In this document: positions 36,829 to 46,259 of the stretch, one piece after another
Position numbering within the stretch: the stretch's first letter is position 1
Layout of the letters: each line of letters starts with the position of its first letter
Assembly: GCF_004682045.1 (NCBI RefSeq)
Contig: NZ_QUZT01000016.1
Span: forward strand, 1-64,000
Length of the DNA stretch: 64,000 nt
From: Pseudomonas nabeulensis
Lineage (GTDB): Bacteria; Pseudomonadota; Gammaproteobacteria; Pseudomonadales; Pseudomonadaceae
Reading direction: 5' to 3'
Made by a program: the position numbers and the translations under genes
The notes under the pieces: generated by a model
Database searches by the model: none
What the model was told of the DNA's origin: nothing
Seen by the model: only the letters and a program-made list of their open reading frames with translations

Positions 36829-37206
36829 TCAGGCAGTTTTCCAGGTGATCTGCTCTTCACCGTCCGCGCTGATCCGAATCCAGGTGTCGGCGCTTTCTTC
36901 ACCTTCCTCTTCCACCCACGTCCCCGGCGCGCAACGCACTTCGACGTTCAGCGCAGCAAACGCCGCACGCGCGCAGGCGATGTCGTCGTCCCATGGGGTC
37001 TGGTCGCTTTCCAGGTACAGGCTGTTCCATTTGCCGACGGCTTTCGGCAGCCAGGTGACAGCAACGCTGCCGGCCTTGCACTTGTAGGTCTGGCCTTTTT
37101 GCTGCCACTCGGTGCAAGGGCCCAGGGCTTCGGTCAGCCAGGCGGTGATGGCCTTGTGATCGACGTCGGCGTCTTTGAGGTAAATCTCGATATCGGGTTG
37201 GCGCAT
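36829..37206 (-). CDS. Conserved hypothetical protein
   Basis: A 125-residue small acidic protein with no signal peptide. I do not recognise a function. The sequence alternates strands and helices (IEIYLKDADVDHKAITAWL, then SVAVTWLPKAVGKWNSLYLE, then DDDIACARAAFAALNVEVRC), which suggests a compact alpha/beta fold. Several tryptophans and three cysteines are present. It lies 35 nt upstream of rlmA in the same direction, so it could be carried on the same transcript. Confidence 0.78.
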   Translation of the reverse strand: MRQPDIEIYLKDADVDHKAITAWLTEALGPCTEWQQKGQTYKCKAGSVAVTWLPKAVGKWNSLYLESDQTPWDDDIACARAAFAALNVEVRCAPGTWVEEEGEESADTWIRISADGEEQITWKTA

Positions 37207-37241
37207 GGCTATTCCGGTGGGCCCGCAGGCCTGAAAAAAGG

Positions 37242-38051
37242 TTATTGAAGCACGAAATAATCGTAGCGCATCGATACGGTAACCCGCAGCGGCTCGGCCG
37301 CCTCGATCACCGCGGCACGGCGTTCGGCGCTGGCACGCCAGCCGTGGGGCGTCATGGCCAGCAAATTGGCACGGTCTTGCGGCGCGACCAGGTTGAGCTG
37401 GAACTCCAGCACTTCACTGTGCGCAAGGCTCATGCCCTCTGGCACCAGGGCCAGGTGTTTGTCGTCGGTGTACTCGCGCACTTCGTCGTAGAGGCGTTCG
37501 CGCAACTCCATGAGGTGGCCGCTGGTCGGACCGACCTTCATCAAGCCGCCACCAGGGCTGAGCAAGCGTTTGGCTTCTTCCCAGTCCAACGGGCTGAACA
37601 CGCTGGCGAGGAACTGGCAGCTGGCGTCGGCCAACGGCACGCGGGCCATGCTGGCGATCAGCCAGGTCAGCGCCGGGTTGCGCTTGCACGCGCGTTTGAC
37701 CGCTTCCTTGGAGATATCCAGCGCATAGCCGTCGGCGTGGGGCAGGGCGTCGGCGATTTGCGCGGTGTAGTATCCCTCGCCACAGCCGATGTCCACCCAA
37801 CGCTGCGGTGCACGTTCAGCGGCCAGTTCCGCCAGGCGCCTGGCCACCGGGGCGTAGTGCCCGGCGTTGAGGAAGTCGCGGCGCGCCTCGACCATGGCGA
37901 GGTTATCGCCCGGATCGCGGCTGTTCTTGTGCTGCACCGGCAACAGGTTCAGGTAACCCTGGCGCGCGCGGTCGAAACGGTGCCCGGCCGGGCACGCCAC
38001 GCCATTGTCCACCGCATTGAGCGGGGCGCTGCAAAGGGGGCAGGCGAGCAT
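37242..38051 (-). CDS. rlmA: 23S rRNA (guanine745-N1)-methyltransferase
   Basis: Methylates G745 in helix 35 of 23S rRNA. The 269-residue protein has the N-terminal zinc-finger cysteines expected of RlmA (ACPLCSAPL, then VACPAGH), then RFDRARQGYLNLLPVQHKNS, and the SAM motif VDIGCGEGYYTAQIA at about residue 90. The start at 38051 overlaps the dapE stop by one base (TGATG on the minus strand), so its translation is probably coupled to dapE. Confidence 0.93.
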   Translation of the reverse strand: MLACPLCSAPLNAVDNGVACPAGHRFDRARQGYLNLLPVQHKNSRDPGDNLAMVEARRDFLNAGHYAPVARRLAELAAERAPQRWVDIGCGEGYYTAQIADALPHADGYALDISKEAVKRACKRNPALTWLIASMARVPLADASCQFLASVFSPLDWEEAKRLLSPGGGLMKVGPTSGHLMELRERLYDEVREYTDDKHLALVPEGMSLAHSEVLEFQLNLVAPQDRANLLAMTPHGWRASAERRAAVIEAAEPLRVTVSMRYDYFVLQ

Positions 38052-39202
38052 CAGGCGAGCAACTTGATCAGGGTCTGGTAGTAGATCTCGGTCAGCACGT
38101 CGAGGTCGCTGGCCAGGATGCGCTCGTTGACCTGGTGGATCGTCGCGTTGACCGGGCCCAACTCGACCACTTGTGTACCGAGGGTGGCGATGAAACGCCC
38201 ATCCGAGGTGCCGCCGCTGGTGGAAGCTTTGGTTTCGCGGCCGGTAATCGCCTTGATGCTGGCCGACACCGCATCCAGCAGCGCGCCCGGTTCGGTGAGG
38301 AACGGCAGGCCCGACAGCGCCCATTCCACATGCCAGTCCAGGCCGTGTTTGTCGAGAATCGCCGCAACGCGGTGTTGCAGGCCCTCAACGGTGGATTCGG
38401 TGGAGAAGCGGAAGTTGAACACTGCCGTCAGGTCGCCCGGGATCACGTTGGTGGCGCCGGTGCCGGAGTTCAGGTTGGAAATCTGGAAACTGGTGGGCGG
38501 GAAGAAGGCGTTGCCATCGTCCCAATGCTCGGCGGCCAATTCGGCCAGGGCCGGTGCAGCCAGGTGGATCGGGTTCTTCGCCAGGTGCGGGTAGGCCACG
38601 TGGCCCTGTACACCGCGTACGGTCAGGGTGGCGCCGAGGGAGCCGCGACGGCCGTTCTTGACCACATCGCCCACCAGCGTGGTGCTCGACGGTTCGCCGA
38701 CGATGCACCAGTCCAGGCGCTCCTTGCGGGCGGCCAGGCGTTCGATCACGGCCTTGGTGCCGTGGTGCGCCGGGCCTTCTTCATCGCTGGTGATCAGGAA
38801 GGCAACCTTGCCCTTGTGGTCCGGGTAGTCGGTGACAAACCGCTCGGACGCCACCAGCATCGCCGCCAGGCTGCCTTTCATGTCGGCCGCGCCGCGCCCG
38901 CAGAGCATGCCGTTTTCGTCGATCAAGGCGTCGAACGGGTCATTCTGCCAGGCCTGCACCGGGCCGGTCGGTACCACGTCGGTGTGGCCGGCAAAGCACA
39001 GCACCGGGCCGTCGTGCTTGCCGTGGGTGGCCCAGAAGTTGTCCACGTCTTCGATGCGCATCGGCTCCAGCGCAAAACCGGCGTCGCCCAGGCGCTGCAT
39101 CATCAGCTTCTGGCAATCGGCGTCAATCGGCGTGACCGACGGGCGACGGATCAGGTCGATGGCAAGTTGAAGGGTCGGCGAAAGGTCGGCATGGGCCGTC
39201 AT
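38051..39202 (-). CDS. dapE: Succinyl-diaminopimelate desuccinylase
   Basis: Zinc hydrolase that releases LL-diaminopimelate from its N-succinyl form in lysine and peptidoglycan precursor synthesis. The 383-residue length is normal. The M20-family metal-binding motifs are present: [12 protein letters not shown] (His and Asp), [17 protein letters not shown] (bridging Asp), and [11 protein letters not shown] (catalytic Glu). The conserved [10 protein letters not shown] near the C-terminus is characteristic of DapE. It is followed directly by rlmA and preceded by a REPIN. Confidence 0.96.
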   Translation of the reverse strand: MTAHADLSPTLQLAIDLIRRPSVTPIDADCQKLMMQRLGDAGFALEPMRIEDVDNFWATHGKHDGPVLCFAGHTDVVPTGPVQAWQNDPFDALIDENGMLCGRGAADMKGSLAAMLVASERFVTDYPDHKGKVAFLITSDEEGPAHHGTKAVIERLAARKERLDWCIVGEPSSTTLVGDVVKNGRRGSLGATLTVRGVQGHVAYPHLAKNPIHLAAPALAELAAEHWDDGNAFFPPTSFQISNLNSGTGATNVIPGDLTAVFNFRFSTESTVEGLQHRVAAILDKHGLDWHVEWALSGLPFLTEPGALLDAVSASIKAITGRETKASTSGGTSDGRFIATLGTQVVELGPVNATIHQVNERILASDLDVLTEIYYQTLIKLLA

Positions 39203-39241
39203 GAAAAACTCCGGAAGCGTGTAATTGGGCGCAGATTCAGT

Positions 39242-39329
39242 GTGGGAGGGGGCTTGCTCCTGATGGCGGTGTATCAGTCAACCTAAGTATTCACTGATCC
39301 GCCGCTATCGGGGGCAAGCCCCCTCCCAC
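39242..39329. repeat. REPIN with mismatched arms
   Basis: Left arm GTGGGAGGGGGCTTGCTC at 39242 carries two changes (GCTCCTGAT); the right arm ending at 39329 is the standard form. It is 88 bp and lies upstream of dapE. Confidence 0.88.
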
Positions 39330-39381
39330 ATAAGGCATTGGCATTGGCCAAGGCTTGTAAAACGGCCGTTATCTTATAGCA

Positions 39382-39406
39382 AAACGGCGGCCAGAGGCCG
39401 CCGTTT
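39382..39406 (-). terminator. Terminator of the NdvB-like gene
   Basis: AAACGGCGGCC-AGA-GGCCGCCGTTT perfect stem; on the minus strand it ends in GTTTTGC. It lies 19 nt beyond the stop at 39425. Confidence 0.85.
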
Positions 39407-39424
39407 AGTACATCGTGCAGGTTT

Positions 39425-42004
39425 TTACCCCTGAGGTTCAGCCGCAGGTTTCGGCAGCGACGACAGGAACGCCATGATCAACGCCGCCACATACGGCAGC
39501 GATTGCACCAGCAACATCACCACCCAGAAGCGGATGTCATTGCTCGGCAGGCCCTGCACCAGGTAAATCCCCAGTGCCGCGCCCCACAACAGCAGCATGA
39601 TGAACATTTCTTCGCGAGCTTCGGAAATCGCTACCCAGAAGCCGTGGTTATCAGCGTTTTTCGGTGTACGAAAGAACGGAATACTGCTGGTGAAGAAGCC
39701 ATACAGCACCGCCTTGGCGATGGTGTGGGACAACGCCAGGCCAGCCAGCGCCGCACAGAACGCATCCTTGAGGTTCACGCCAACGGCGCGACGGTACAGG
39801 AAGACGATCTTGCCCACTTTGAACACAAACAGCGCCAAGGGCGGGATTGCGAAGATCAGCAGCGGCGGGTCAACCCGCGTCGGCACGATGATCATCGCTG
39901 CCGACCACAACAGCGCGCCCACGGTGAAGAAGATGTTCATACCGTCCGCCACCCACGGCAACCAGCCCGCGAGGAAGTGGTAACGCTGGCCACGGGTCAG
40001 TTCGGTGTCCTTGCCGCGCAACAGGCTGGCGGTGTGACGCTTGATGATCTGGATCGCGCCGTAGGCCCAGCGGAAACGCTGCTTCTTGAAGTCGATAAAG
40101 GTATCCGGCATCAAGCCCTTGCCGTAGCTGTCGTGGTAATACGCTGCCGACAGGCCTTTCTCGAATACCCGTAGGCCCAGCTCGGCGTCTTCACAGATGC
40201 ACCAGTCGGCCCAGCCCAGCTCTTCGAGTACCGAGCGACGGGTCATGGTCATGGTGCCGTGCTGGATGATCGCGTCACGGTCGTTACGGGTGACCATGCC
40301 GATATGGAAGAAGCCTTTGTATTCGGCGTAGCAGAGCTTCTTGAAGGTGCTTTCGTTCTGGTCGCGGTAGTCCTGCGGCGACTGCACCACGGCGATTTTC
40401 GGGTCGGCGAAGTGCGGCACCATGTGCTTGAGCCAGTTCGGCGACACGCAGTAGTCCGAGTCGATCACCGCGATCACTTCGGCATCCTTGGCGGTGTGCG
40501 GGATCAGGTAGTTCAGCGCGCCGCCCTTGAAACCGGCCAGGGGCGCGACGTGGAAGAACTTGAAGCGCGGGCCCAGGGTCGCGCAGTAATCACGCACCGG
40601 CTCCCACACCGCCGGATCCTTGGTGTTGTTGTCGATAATCAGGACTTCGTAGTCCGGATAATCCAGCGCCGCCAAGGCGTCGAGGGTCTGTTTGACCATT
40701 TCCGGCGGCTCGTTGTAGCACGGCACGTGGATCGAGACTTTCGGGCGGTAGTCCGAATCCCCCTCCACTGGCAGGAATTCACGCCGACGCTTGTGGGTCC
40801 ACACCGCTTCCGCCAGTTCGTGGGCTTCGGTCAGCAACACGATAAACACCCCCAGCGCGCCGAGGGCCAGCAGAATGCCCACGGTGACACTGAACCACGT
40901 GCTGTATTGCTGGCTATAGTCGTAGCCGATCCACACCAGCACCGAACCGCACAGAAACGCGATAAAGGTCAGGAAGGTGCGGCCACGTTGGCGCAGGGCC
41001 GAGCCGTCGATCATCAGCAAGGTCAGGGACAGCAGTGCAAGCACCACCGAACCGATGGCCAGCACGCGCCATTGCGGGATCGCGACCACGGGGCCTTCAA
41101 AGTTGAATTTCTGCTGGCGCGCGGCGTTGTACACACCCCAATACGCGCCGGCCGAGCCTTCGTCGCTGACTTTCCATGGCTGATCGAACGCTTCGATCAC
41201 GAAGTAGTTGTAGCCCTGGCGGTTCAACTTGTTCACCAGCGTGCGCAGGTAAATTGCCTGGTCGGCCGGGGAGGTTTCATTGCCACCACGCATGCGGCCG
41301 TTGCTCGGCCAGCCCACTTCCGACAGCAGCAGCGGCTTTTTCGGGAACAGTTTCTTCAGATCTTTCGCGCGGTCGAGTACGTACTGGCCGGCCTTGTCCA
41401 TCGGAATGTATTCCCAGAACGGCAGGATGTGCGCGGCGATCAGGTCGACGTGCTTGGCCAGTTGCGGGTTCTTTTCCCAGATGTGCCATTGCTCGGAGGT
41501 GGTCACCGGTACTTTCACGGCGGCGCGCACCCGGTCCAGCAACACGATCAGCGCTTCAGGGGTGATTTCCTCACGGAACAAGGCTTCGTTACCCACCACG
41601 ACCCGCACGACGCTGCGCGAACTGTTGGCGATCTCGATGGCACGCTGGATTTCACGCTCGTTGCGTTCCAGGTCCGGGCTGATCCAGATACCCAGGGTCA
41701 CCCGCAGGCCGAACTCCTCCGCCAGCTTGGGGATATCTCCCAGGGTGCCGTCGACCGAGTAGGTACGGATGTTGTCCGTCAGCTTGCTCATGATCTCGAG
41801 GTCGCGACGCATCTGGTCGTCGGTGGGGTACTGGTCTTTCTGTGGGAACTGGCCTTGTTGGAACGGCGAATAGGAAAAGCCGGAGATCTGTTCAGGCCAG
41901 TTGGGAGCAGTGACTGGGCGGTTGATCAGCGCCCAGAAACCAGTGAACAGCGCGGCGATTGCCAGCACGATCACCAGGTTGAGTCCAAATTTACGCGATG
42001 CCAT
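39425..42004 (-). CDS. NdvB-like GH17-GT2 beta-glucan synthase
   Basis: Fused enzyme that probably makes and rearranges periplasmic beta-1,3-glucans. The 859-residue protein has TM1 at about residues 8-27, a periplasmic GH17 domain (about 35-315) with the acid/base Glu140 in VVVGNEAL and nucleophile Glu229 in LLLSEVGWPSNG, two to three helices at about 330-420, then a cytoplasmic GT2 domain (VSIHVPCYNEPPEMV; metal-site DSDYC; acid region ICEDAELG; QRFRW), and C-terminal helices. P. aeruginosa NdvB (PA1163) has the same architecture and is linked to cyclic glucans and biofilm antibiotic tolerance. The start at 42004 is set by the first membrane segment. Confidence 0.88.
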   Translation of the reverse strand: MASRKFGLNLVIVLAIAALFTGFWALINRPVTAPNWPEQISGFSYSPFQQGQFPQKDQYPTDDQMRRDLEIMSKLTDNIRTYSVDGTLGDIPKLAEEFGLRVTLGIWISPDLERNEREIQRAIEIANSSRSVVRVVVGNEALFREEITPEALIVLLDRVRAAVKVPVTTSEQWHIWEKNPQLAKHVDLIAAHILPFWEYIPMDKAGQYVLDRAKDLKKLFPKKPLLLSEVGWPSNGRMRGGNETSPADQAIYLRTLVNKLNRQGYNYFVIEAFDQPWKVSDEGSAGAYWGVYNAARQQKFNFEGPVVAIPQWRVLAIGSVVLALLSLTLLMIDGSALRQRGRTFLTFIAFLCGSVLVWIGYDYSQQYSTWFSVTVGILLALGALGVFIVLLTEAHELAEAVWTHKRRREFLPVEGDSDYRPKVSIHVPCYNEPPEMVKQTLDALAALDYPDYEVLIIDNNTKDPAVWEPVRDYCATLGPRFKFFHVAPLAGFKGGALNYLIPHTAKDAEVIAVIDSDYCVSPNWLKHMVPHFADPKIAVVQSPQDYRDQNESTFKKLCYAEYKGFFHIGMVTRNDRDAIIQHGTMTMTRRSVLEELGWADWCICEDAELGLRVFEKGLSAAYYHDSYGKGLMPDTFIDFKKQRFRWAYGAIQIIKRHTASLLRGKDTELTRGQRYHFLAGWLPWVADGMNIFFTVGALLWSAAMIIVPTRVDPPLLIFAIPPLALFVFKVGKIVFLYRRAVGVNLKDAFCAALAGLALSHTIAKAVLYGFFTSSIPFFRTPKNADNHGFWVAISEAREEMFIMLLLWGAALGIYLVQGLPSNDIRFWVVMLLVQSLPYVAALIMAFLSSLPKPAAEPQG

Positions 42005-42221
42005 GGTTATGTCGGGTTCCAAAGGGTGTGGAACGAAAAGAGGTGTTGGCCTACGCCAAACGGCGCGCATCCTACACTGGCCTTTCCCTGACCGTACAGC
42101 AAGCAGGGAAAAACCGGACATTAGTCCGCGAAAGACCCTCTAAGTTCTTTACTTGTAGCTTGTCGTTTCGAACTTGTCGCTGCGTAGTCCATAATGCGCG
42201 CCGGTTTTTGGGGTAATGGTC

Positions 42222-43031
42222 ATGAGTACAGAAGATCCACGGTTTGCAGGCGTCGCCCGCTTGTATGGCATTGAAGGCCTGGAACGCTTGAAGGCGGCCC
42301 ATGTGGCGATCGTCGGCGTCGGCGGCGTGGGCTCGTGGGCGGCGGAAGCCATGGCCCGGTGTGGGGTGGGCGAGATTTCGCTGTTTGACCTGGACGACGT
42401 CTGCGTGAGCAACAGCAACCGTCAGTTGCATGCGCTGGACAGCACCGTGGGCAAGCCCAAGGTCGAGGTGATGGCCGAGCGCCTGCGTGGCATCAACCCG
42501 GACTGCACGGTGCACGCGGTGGCGGATTTCGTGACCCGCGACACCATGGCCGAATACATCACGCCCAACATTGATTGCGTGATCGACTGCATCGACGCGG
42601 TCAACGCCAAGGCCGCGCTGATCGCCTGGTGCAAGCGCCGCAAGATCCAGATCATCACCACCGGCGGCGCCGGCGGGCAGATCGACCCGACGCTGATCCA
42701 GGTATGCGACCTGAACCGCACCTTCAATGACCCGCTGGCCTCGAAAGTGCGTTCAACCCTGCGCCGCGACTACGGCTTCTCGCGCACCGTGACCCGTCAC
42801 TACAGCGTGCCGTGTGTGTTTTCCACCGAGCAACTGCGCTATCCCAAGCCGGACGGCAGCATTTGTTTGCAAAAGAGTTTTGTCGGCGACGGGGTGAAGC
42901 TCGACTGCGCGGGTGGGTTTGGCGCGGTGATGATGGTCACAGCCACCTTCGGCATGGTCGCGGCGACCAAGGCGGTGGACAAGATCGTGGCCGGTGTGCG
43001 CAGGCCTTCGGAGCGGGTCAAGCCCACCTAA
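42222..43031 (+). CDS. tcdA: tRNA threonylcarbamoyladenosine dehydratase
   Basis: ATP-dependent cyclase that turns t6A37 of tRNA into the cyclic ct6A form. The 269-residue E1-like protein has the nucleotide-binding GVGGVGSWAAEAMARCGVG at about residues 32-50 and DLDDVCVSNSNRQLHA, typical of TcdA (CsdL, YgdL). The start at 42222 is preferred to an ATG six bases earlier because GGGG lies 8 nt upstream of it. It is convergent with csdE-csdA; in E. coli CsdE and CsdA deliver sulfur to CsdL, so the neighbourhood makes functional sense. Confidence 0.93.
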   Translation: MSTEDPRFAGVARLYGIEGLERLKAAHVAIVGVGGVGSWAAEAMARCGVGEISLFDLDDVCVSNSNRQLHALDSTVGKPKVEVMAERLRGINPDCTVHAVADFVTRDTMAEYITPNIDCVIDCIDAVNAKAALIAWCKRRKIQIITTGGAGGQIDPTLIQVCDLNRTFNDPLASKVRSTLRRDYGFSRTVTRHYSVPCVFSTEQLRYPKPDGSICLQKSFVGDGVKLDCAGGFGAVMMVTATFGMVAATKAVDKIVAGVRRPSERVKPT

Positions 43032-43058
43032 ATCTCACTGCCCAGCACAAATCAAAAT

Positions 43059-43146
43059 GTGGGAGGGGGCTTGCCCCCGATTGCAGGGTGTCAGTCACTG
43101 AATAAGTTGACTGATCCACCGCTATCGGGGGCAAGCCCCCTCCCAC
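43059..43146. repeat. REPIN (inverted REP pair) abutting the csdE stop
   Basis: Left arm GTGGGAGGGGGCTTGCCC at 43059, right arm ending at 43146, 88 bp, between convergent tcdA and csdE. The csdE stop codon begins only 2 bases from the right arm. Confidence 0.9.
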
Positions 43147-43148
43147 AT

Positions 43149-43562
43149 TTAGCCTTGTGTAAGGCTCAATGCTCGCATGCGCTGCAATACAGCATTCAAG
43201 CCATTGCTTCGAGACGGTGACAGCTGGCGGGAAAGCCCCAATTGATTGAACCAGTCGGGTAAGTCCACCGCCTGCAACTCGGCGGCAGAGAGCCCATTCA
43301 CCCGCGCCAGCAGCAACGCCACCAACCCGCGAATCATCCGTGCCTCGCTGCTGGCGGCGAACTGCCAGTGGCCATCTCGCAAATGCCCGACCAGCCACAC
43401 CAGGCTTTCACAACCCTGCACCAGGTTGGCATCGACTTTGTCTTCCGCTGCCAGGGCAGGCATGCGCTCGCCCCATTGCATCAGCAGGCGCGCGCGTTGC
43501 TCCCAGCTACCGACGGCCTGAAAGGCTTCAAGGGCGTTCACGGCGTCAACCGGCAAGCTCAT
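43149..43562 (-). CDS. csdE: SufE/CsdE-type sulfur acceptor
   Basis: Accepts persulfide sulfur from the cysteine desulfurase encoded just upstream. The 137-residue protein has the family active-site cysteine in NLVQGCESLVWL and the downstream ARMIRGLVALLLARVNG helix of SufE proteins. Its ATG overlaps the stop of csdA (ATGA). CsdE rather than SufE is preferred because no suf/isc scaffold genes are nearby and because csdA and tcdA flank it. Confidence 0.9.
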   Translation of the reverse strand: MSLPVDAVNALEAFQAVGSWEQRARLLMQWGERMPALAAEDKVDANLVQGCESLVWLVGHLRDGHWQFAASSEARMIRGLVALLLARVNGLSAAELQAVDLPDWFNQLGLSRQLSPSRSNGLNAVLQRMRALSLTQG

Positions 43563-44764
43563 CGCAGCATATCCAGCGCCTGGTCCAGGGCTTCAAAAAA
43601 GCGTTCCAGGTCATCGGAATCGTTATACAGCGCCAGCGACACACGTATCGCCCCCGACAAGTGCATCGCCTTGAGCAACGGCATCGCGCAATGATGGCCG
43701 GCGCGTACGGCAATGCCTTGCTCGGTCAGCAGGTGCGCAAGGTCGGCGTTATGCACGCCTTCAACCACAAAACTCACCAGCGCCACTTGGGGTGAGCCCA
43801 GCACCTGCACACCCTTGCGCGCCCTGAGGCCGCGCAGCAGGTAGTCATGCAAGGCCGCTTCATGGGCGACGACTGCCGCTGGGTCCAACGAACTCAGGTA
43901 ATCCAGGCTGGCGCCCAGGCCGATCACGCTGGCAATCGGCGGCGTGCCTGCTTCGAAACCCAGCGGCGCCGGGCGAAAGCTGGCGCTGTGGTAGTCGGCC
44001 AGTTGCACCATCTCGCCACCAAACTGCCAGTGACGCAGGTGATGCAGGGCTTCGTTGCGGCCAAACAGCACGCCGACGCCATCCGGGCCGTACAGCTTGT
44101 GGCTGGAAAATACATAGAAATCGCAACCCAACGCCTGCACGTCGTGGCGACCATGGACGATGCCTTGGGCACCGTCGACCACGGTCAATGCGCCATGGGG
44201 CCGGGCCAGGGCGAGCAGGGCTTCCAGCGGCTGCCAGACGCCGAGCACATTGGACAACTGGCTCACCGCCAGCAGACGCGTGCGCGGGCCGATCAATTCG
44301 GCAGCGGCGGCGAGGTCAATCACGCCGTCGTCATCCAGCGGCAGCACCACCAGTTCCAGGGCGCGACGCTTGGCCAGTTGCTGCCAGGGCAGCAGGTTGG
44401 CGTGGTGTTCCAGGGCGCTGATGACAATTTCATCGCCCGCATTGAATAGATGCTCAAGGCCGTAGGCCAAGAGGTTCAGCGCAGAGGTTGCGCCGTGGGT
44501 GAACACGATCTGCCCGCTGTCACCTGCGTTCAACCACTGCGCGACCTTGCTGCGACTGTCTTCGAAGGCCTGGGTCGCATGGGCGCCCGGCAGATGCTGG
44601 GCACGGTGCACATTGGCTGCGCCATTGGCGTAGTAATGGCTGATGGCATCCAACAGGGCCTGGGGCTTTTGGGTGGTGGCGGCGTTGTCCAGATAGGTCT
44701 GGTCTTGCCGTTGCAGGGTAGCGATGGCCGGGAAATCGGCGCGCCAGGGGGAGGGTACAAGCAT
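43559..44764 (-). CDS. csdA: Cysteine desulfurase
   Basis: Pyridoxal phosphate enzyme that takes sulfur from cysteine and passes it to CsdE. The 401-residue protein is of the SufS/CsdA (group II) type: the PLP lysine is in FSSHKLYGPDGVGVL and the active cysteine near the C-terminus is in VRAGHHCAMPLLK. The start at 44764 is the first ATG; a TTG three codons upstream is an alternative. It follows the dapD terminator and is translationally coupled to csdE. Confidence 0.94.
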   Translation of the reverse strand: MLVPSPWRADFPAIATLQRQDQTYLDNAATTQKPQALLDAISHYYANGAANVHRAQHLPGAHATQAFEDSRSKVAQWLNAGDSGQIVFTHGATSALNLLAYGLEHLFNAGDEIVISALEHHANLLPWQQLAKRRALELVVLPLDDDGVIDLAAAAELIGPRTRLLAVSQLSNVLGVWQPLEALLALARPHGALTVVDGAQGIVHGRHDVQALGCDFYVFSSHKLYGPDGVGVLFGRNEALHHLRHWQFGGEMVQLADYHSASFRPAPLGFEAGTPPIASVIGLGASLDYLSSLDPAAVVAHEAALHDYLLRGLRARKGVQVLGSPQVALVSFVVEGVHNADLAHLLTEQGIAVRAGHHCAMPLLKAMHLSGAIRVSLALYNDSDDLERFFEALDQALDMLR

Positions 44765-44777
44765 GGTGTTCAAGACT

Positions 44778-44807
44778 CGTATAAACGAGCCCCAGGAGCG
44801 GGGCTCG
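44778..44807 (-). terminator. Terminator of dapD
   Basis: CGAGCCCC / GGGGCTCG stem with a 6-nt loop; on the minus strand it is followed by TTTATACG. It lies 22 nt after the dapD stop. Confidence 0.75.
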
Positions 44808-44828
44808 CTAGTGGCATCGAGTGGCTGC

Positions 44829-45863
44829 TTAGTTGTGAGCGTGCAGCGCTTCGTTCAGTTCGATGGCCGATTTGTGGGTTTTGCACTCCACGGCACCGGT
44901 TACAGAGTTGCGGCGGAACAGCAGGTCCGGCTGGCCGGCCAGTTCACGTGCCTTGACCACTTTGACCAGTTGGTTCTGCTCGTCCAGCAGGGCCACCTTG
45001 GTGCCGGCGGTGACGTACAGGCCCGATTCCACGGTGTTGCGGTCGCCCAACGGGATACCGATACCGGCGTTGGCGCCGATCAGGCAGCCTTCGCCGACCT
45101 TGATCACGATGTTGCCGCCACCCGACAGGGTGCCCATGGTCGAGCAACCGCCGCCCAGGTCCGAGCCCTTGCCGACGAACACGCCAGCCGACACACGGCC
45201 TTCGATCATGCCCGGGCCTTCGGTGCCCGCGTTGAAGTTGACGAAACCTTCGTGCATCACGGTGGTGCCTTCGCCGACGTAGGCGCCCAGGCGAATACGT
45301 GCGGCGTCTGCGATACGCACGCCAGCCGGCACCACGTAGTCGGTCATTTTCGGGAACTTGTCCACCGAGAACACTTCCAGCAGCTCGCCACGCAGGCGCG
45401 CTTCCAGCTGGCGTTCGGCCAGTTCGCTGATGTCGATGGCGCCCTGGCTGGTCCACGCAACGTTCGGCAGTTGCGGGAACACACCGGCCAGGCTCAGGCC
45501 GTGCGGCTTGACCAGGCGATGGGACAGCAGGTGCAGCTTGAGGTAGGCCTCGGGGGTGGAAGTCAGTGCGGCGTCTTCGGCCAGCAGGGTGGCGACCAGC
45601 GGGGTGTGGCTTTCAGCCAGGCGATTGAGCAGTGCGGCCTGGGTGGCGTCGACATTCTTGAGGGCGTCAGCCAGTTGCAACGCCTGGCTGATGGTGAACG
45701 TGATGGCCTGGTTGCCTTCGGTGTAGCCCAGGATCGGCGCGATGGCGGCGACGATTTCTGCCGATGGGTTGAGCAAGGGTTGTGCGTAAAACACTTCCAG
45801 CCAAGCACCTTGGCGGTTCTGAGTGCCGACGCCGAAGCCCAGGCTGAACAGGGAATTGGACAT
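44829..45863 (-). CDS. dapD: Tetrahydrodipicolinate N-succinyltransferase
   Basis: Adds succinyl to tetrahydrodipicolinate in the succinylase branch of lysine/diaminopimelate synthesis. The 344-residue protein is of the long Pseudomonas-type DapD. A left-handed beta-helix of hexapeptide repeats covers about residues 180-290 (VRIADAARIRLGAYVGEGTT, GCLIGANAGIGIPLGD). The C-terminal NSVTGAVECKTHKSAIELNE closes the protein. It is preceded by the YffB-like gene 33 nt upstream in the same direction. Confidence 0.95.
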   Translation of the reverse strand: MSNSLFSLGFGVGTQNRQGAWLEVFYAQPLLNPSAEIVAAIAPILGYTEGNQAITFTISQALQLADALKNVDATQAALLNRLAESHTPLVATLLAEDAALTSTPEAYLKLHLLSHRLVKPHGLSLAGVFPQLPNVAWTSQGAIDISELAERQLEARLRGELLEVFSVDKFPKMTDYVVPAGVRIADAARIRLGAYVGEGTTVMHEGFVNFNAGTEGPGMIEGRVSAGVFVGKGSDLGGGCSTMGTLSGGGNIVIKVGEGCLIGANAGIGIPLGDRNTVESGLYVTAGTKVALLDEQNQLVKVVKARELAGQPDLLFRRNSVTGAVECKTHKSAIELNEALHAHN

Positions 45864-45896
45864 GCTGTTACCTCTACAAAAATGGAAAGGGCTGGC

Positions 45897-46259
45897 CTAC
45901 TTGAGGGCCGCCGAATAACTATCTGGCTTGAAGCCAATCAGGGTTCTGTCACCGAGATCCAGCACTGGGCGCTTGATCATCGAGGGTTGTGCGAGCATCA
46001 ATTCAATGGCTTTCGACTGATCGAGATCGGCTTTGCGTTCGTCTTCGAGTTTGCGAAAGGTGGTGCCCGCACGGTTCAAAACCACCTGCCAACCGTGCTC
46101 GTTGCACCATTGGGTCAAGTGTTCGCGGTCGATACCGGCCGTTTTATAGTCGTGGAACTCATAGCTCACAGCGTGCTCATCGAGCCAGGTGCGCGCCTTT
46201 TTCATGGTGTCGCAGGCTTTGATGCCGAAAAGGTGCAACGTTTTGCTTGAAGCGGTCAA
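45897..46259 (-). CDS. ArsC/Spx-family protein, YffB-like
   Basis: A 120-residue thioredoxin-fold protein of the ArsC family, close to E. coli YffB (118 residues). The N-terminal LHLFGIKACDTMKKARTWL has a single active-type cysteine, and the C-terminal MIKRPVLDLGDRTLIGF is the conserved RPV region. A TTG start at 46259 is chosen because GGGGG lies 7 nt upstream and the length then matches the family; a GTG 39 nt farther upstream is the alternative. Probably a glutathione- or thiol-dependent reductase; the true substrate is not known. It is next to dapD, as in P. aeruginosa. Confidence 0.85.
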   Translation of the reverse strand: MTASSKTLHLFGIKACDTMKKARTWLDEHAVSYEFHDYKTAGIDREHLTQWCNEHGWQVVLNRAGTTFRKLEDERKADLDQSKAIELMLAQPSMIKRPVLDLGDRTLIGFKPDSYSAALK

